Part shown: piece after piece, positions 63,095 to 64,000 of the stretch
Layout: each line of letters starts with the position of its first letter
How positions within the stretch are numbered: position 1 is the first letter of the stretch
Assembly (NCBI GenBank): GCA_032834875.1
Contig: CP135238.1
Span: forward strand, 1,246,011-1,310,010
Origin: Sulfuracidifex metallicus DSM 6482 = JCM 9184
GTDB lineage: Archaea > Thermoproteota > Thermoprotei_A > Sulfolobales > Sulfolobaceae
Reading direction: 5' to 3'
Length of the DNA: 64,000 nucleotides
Notes under the pieces: model-generated
What the model saw: only the letters and a program-made list of their open reading frames with translations
Databases searched by the model: none
What the model was told of the DNA's origin: nothing
Made by a program: the position numbers and the translations under genes

Positions 63095-64000
<906 letters not shown>

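Overview
The window looks like a chromosomal segment of a thermoacidophilic archaeon of the order Sulfolobales. The evidence is AT-rich DNA with short leaders and TATA boxes about 25-30 bases before many start codons, together with a set of family-typical genes: a CbsA/CbsB cytochrome b558/566 pair, an Agl3-type sulfoquinovose synthase, glucose dehydrogenase of the semi-phosphorylative Entner-Doudoroff route, Dpo4, an SsoPTP-like phosphatase with the same active-site numbering, and a 3-hydroxypropionyl-CoA synthetase-like enzyme of the 3HP/4HB carbon fixation cycle. I cannot name genus or species. No tRNA, rRNA or CRISPR array was recognised.

Layout. 0-11 kb: transporters (TDT, MFS), a HAD phosphatase, a zinc alcohol dehydrogenase, a decayed trmO, a small winged-helix regulator, a 1-Cys peroxiredoxin and MtnA, separated by long AT-rich spacers. 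11-17 kb: small membrane proteins, the cbsAB pair, and a secreted protein that resembles archaeal Lon-like (S16) peptidases but has a disturbed active site. 17-25 kb: zinc-ribbon protein, agl3, Rieske ferredoxin, TPR protein, DsrE-like protein, then about 1.3 kb of gene ruins (frameshifted DUF1286 and a MITE). 25-32 kb: surface and envelope genes (QxxRW glycosyltransferase, DUF929 protein, a 756-residue secreted repeat protein, a 528-residue unknown). 32-40 kb: YeeE/TsuA-type sulfur transporter with a small partner, RidA, a TPR-linked Ser/Thr kinase, an epimerase-like protein and a frameshifted glycosyltransferase. 40-45 kb: tightly packed EVE-like/RtcA and PfkB/Dpo4 pairs. 45-53 kb: MFS transporter, a symporter with its DUF3311 subunit divergent from the CoA ligase, glucose dehydrogenase, Nudix. 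53-60 kb: CBS protein, sulfite-oxidase-type molybdoenzyme, PsiE-like protein, KaiC-like ATPase, tyrosine phosphatase, endonuclease V, nicotinamidase, DHH phosphoesterase, a second 1-Cys peroxiredoxin, metallophosphoesterase. 60-64 kb: MITE, small proteins, an HTH/coiled-coil plus AAA ATPase gene pair, and a TnpB cut by the window edge.

Themes. Carbon metabolism is represented by the CoA ligase, the carboxylate-type symporter and glucose dehydrogenase. Sulfur and redox functions are CbsAB, Rieske, DsrE, YeeE, the molybdoenzyme and peroxiredoxins. Surface decoration is represented by Agl3, two GT2 enzymes and heavily sequon-rich secreted proteins. A family of about 300-bp non-autonomous elements, apparently internally deleted IS200/IS605-type transposons that keep both ends and a tnpB-tail region, recurs four or five times, and several lie next to pseudogenes or truncated operons. 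The most system-like unexplained units are the HTH/coiled-coil plus AAA ATPase pair near 61-63 kb and the CbsAB neighbourhood with its apparently inactive S16-like protein.
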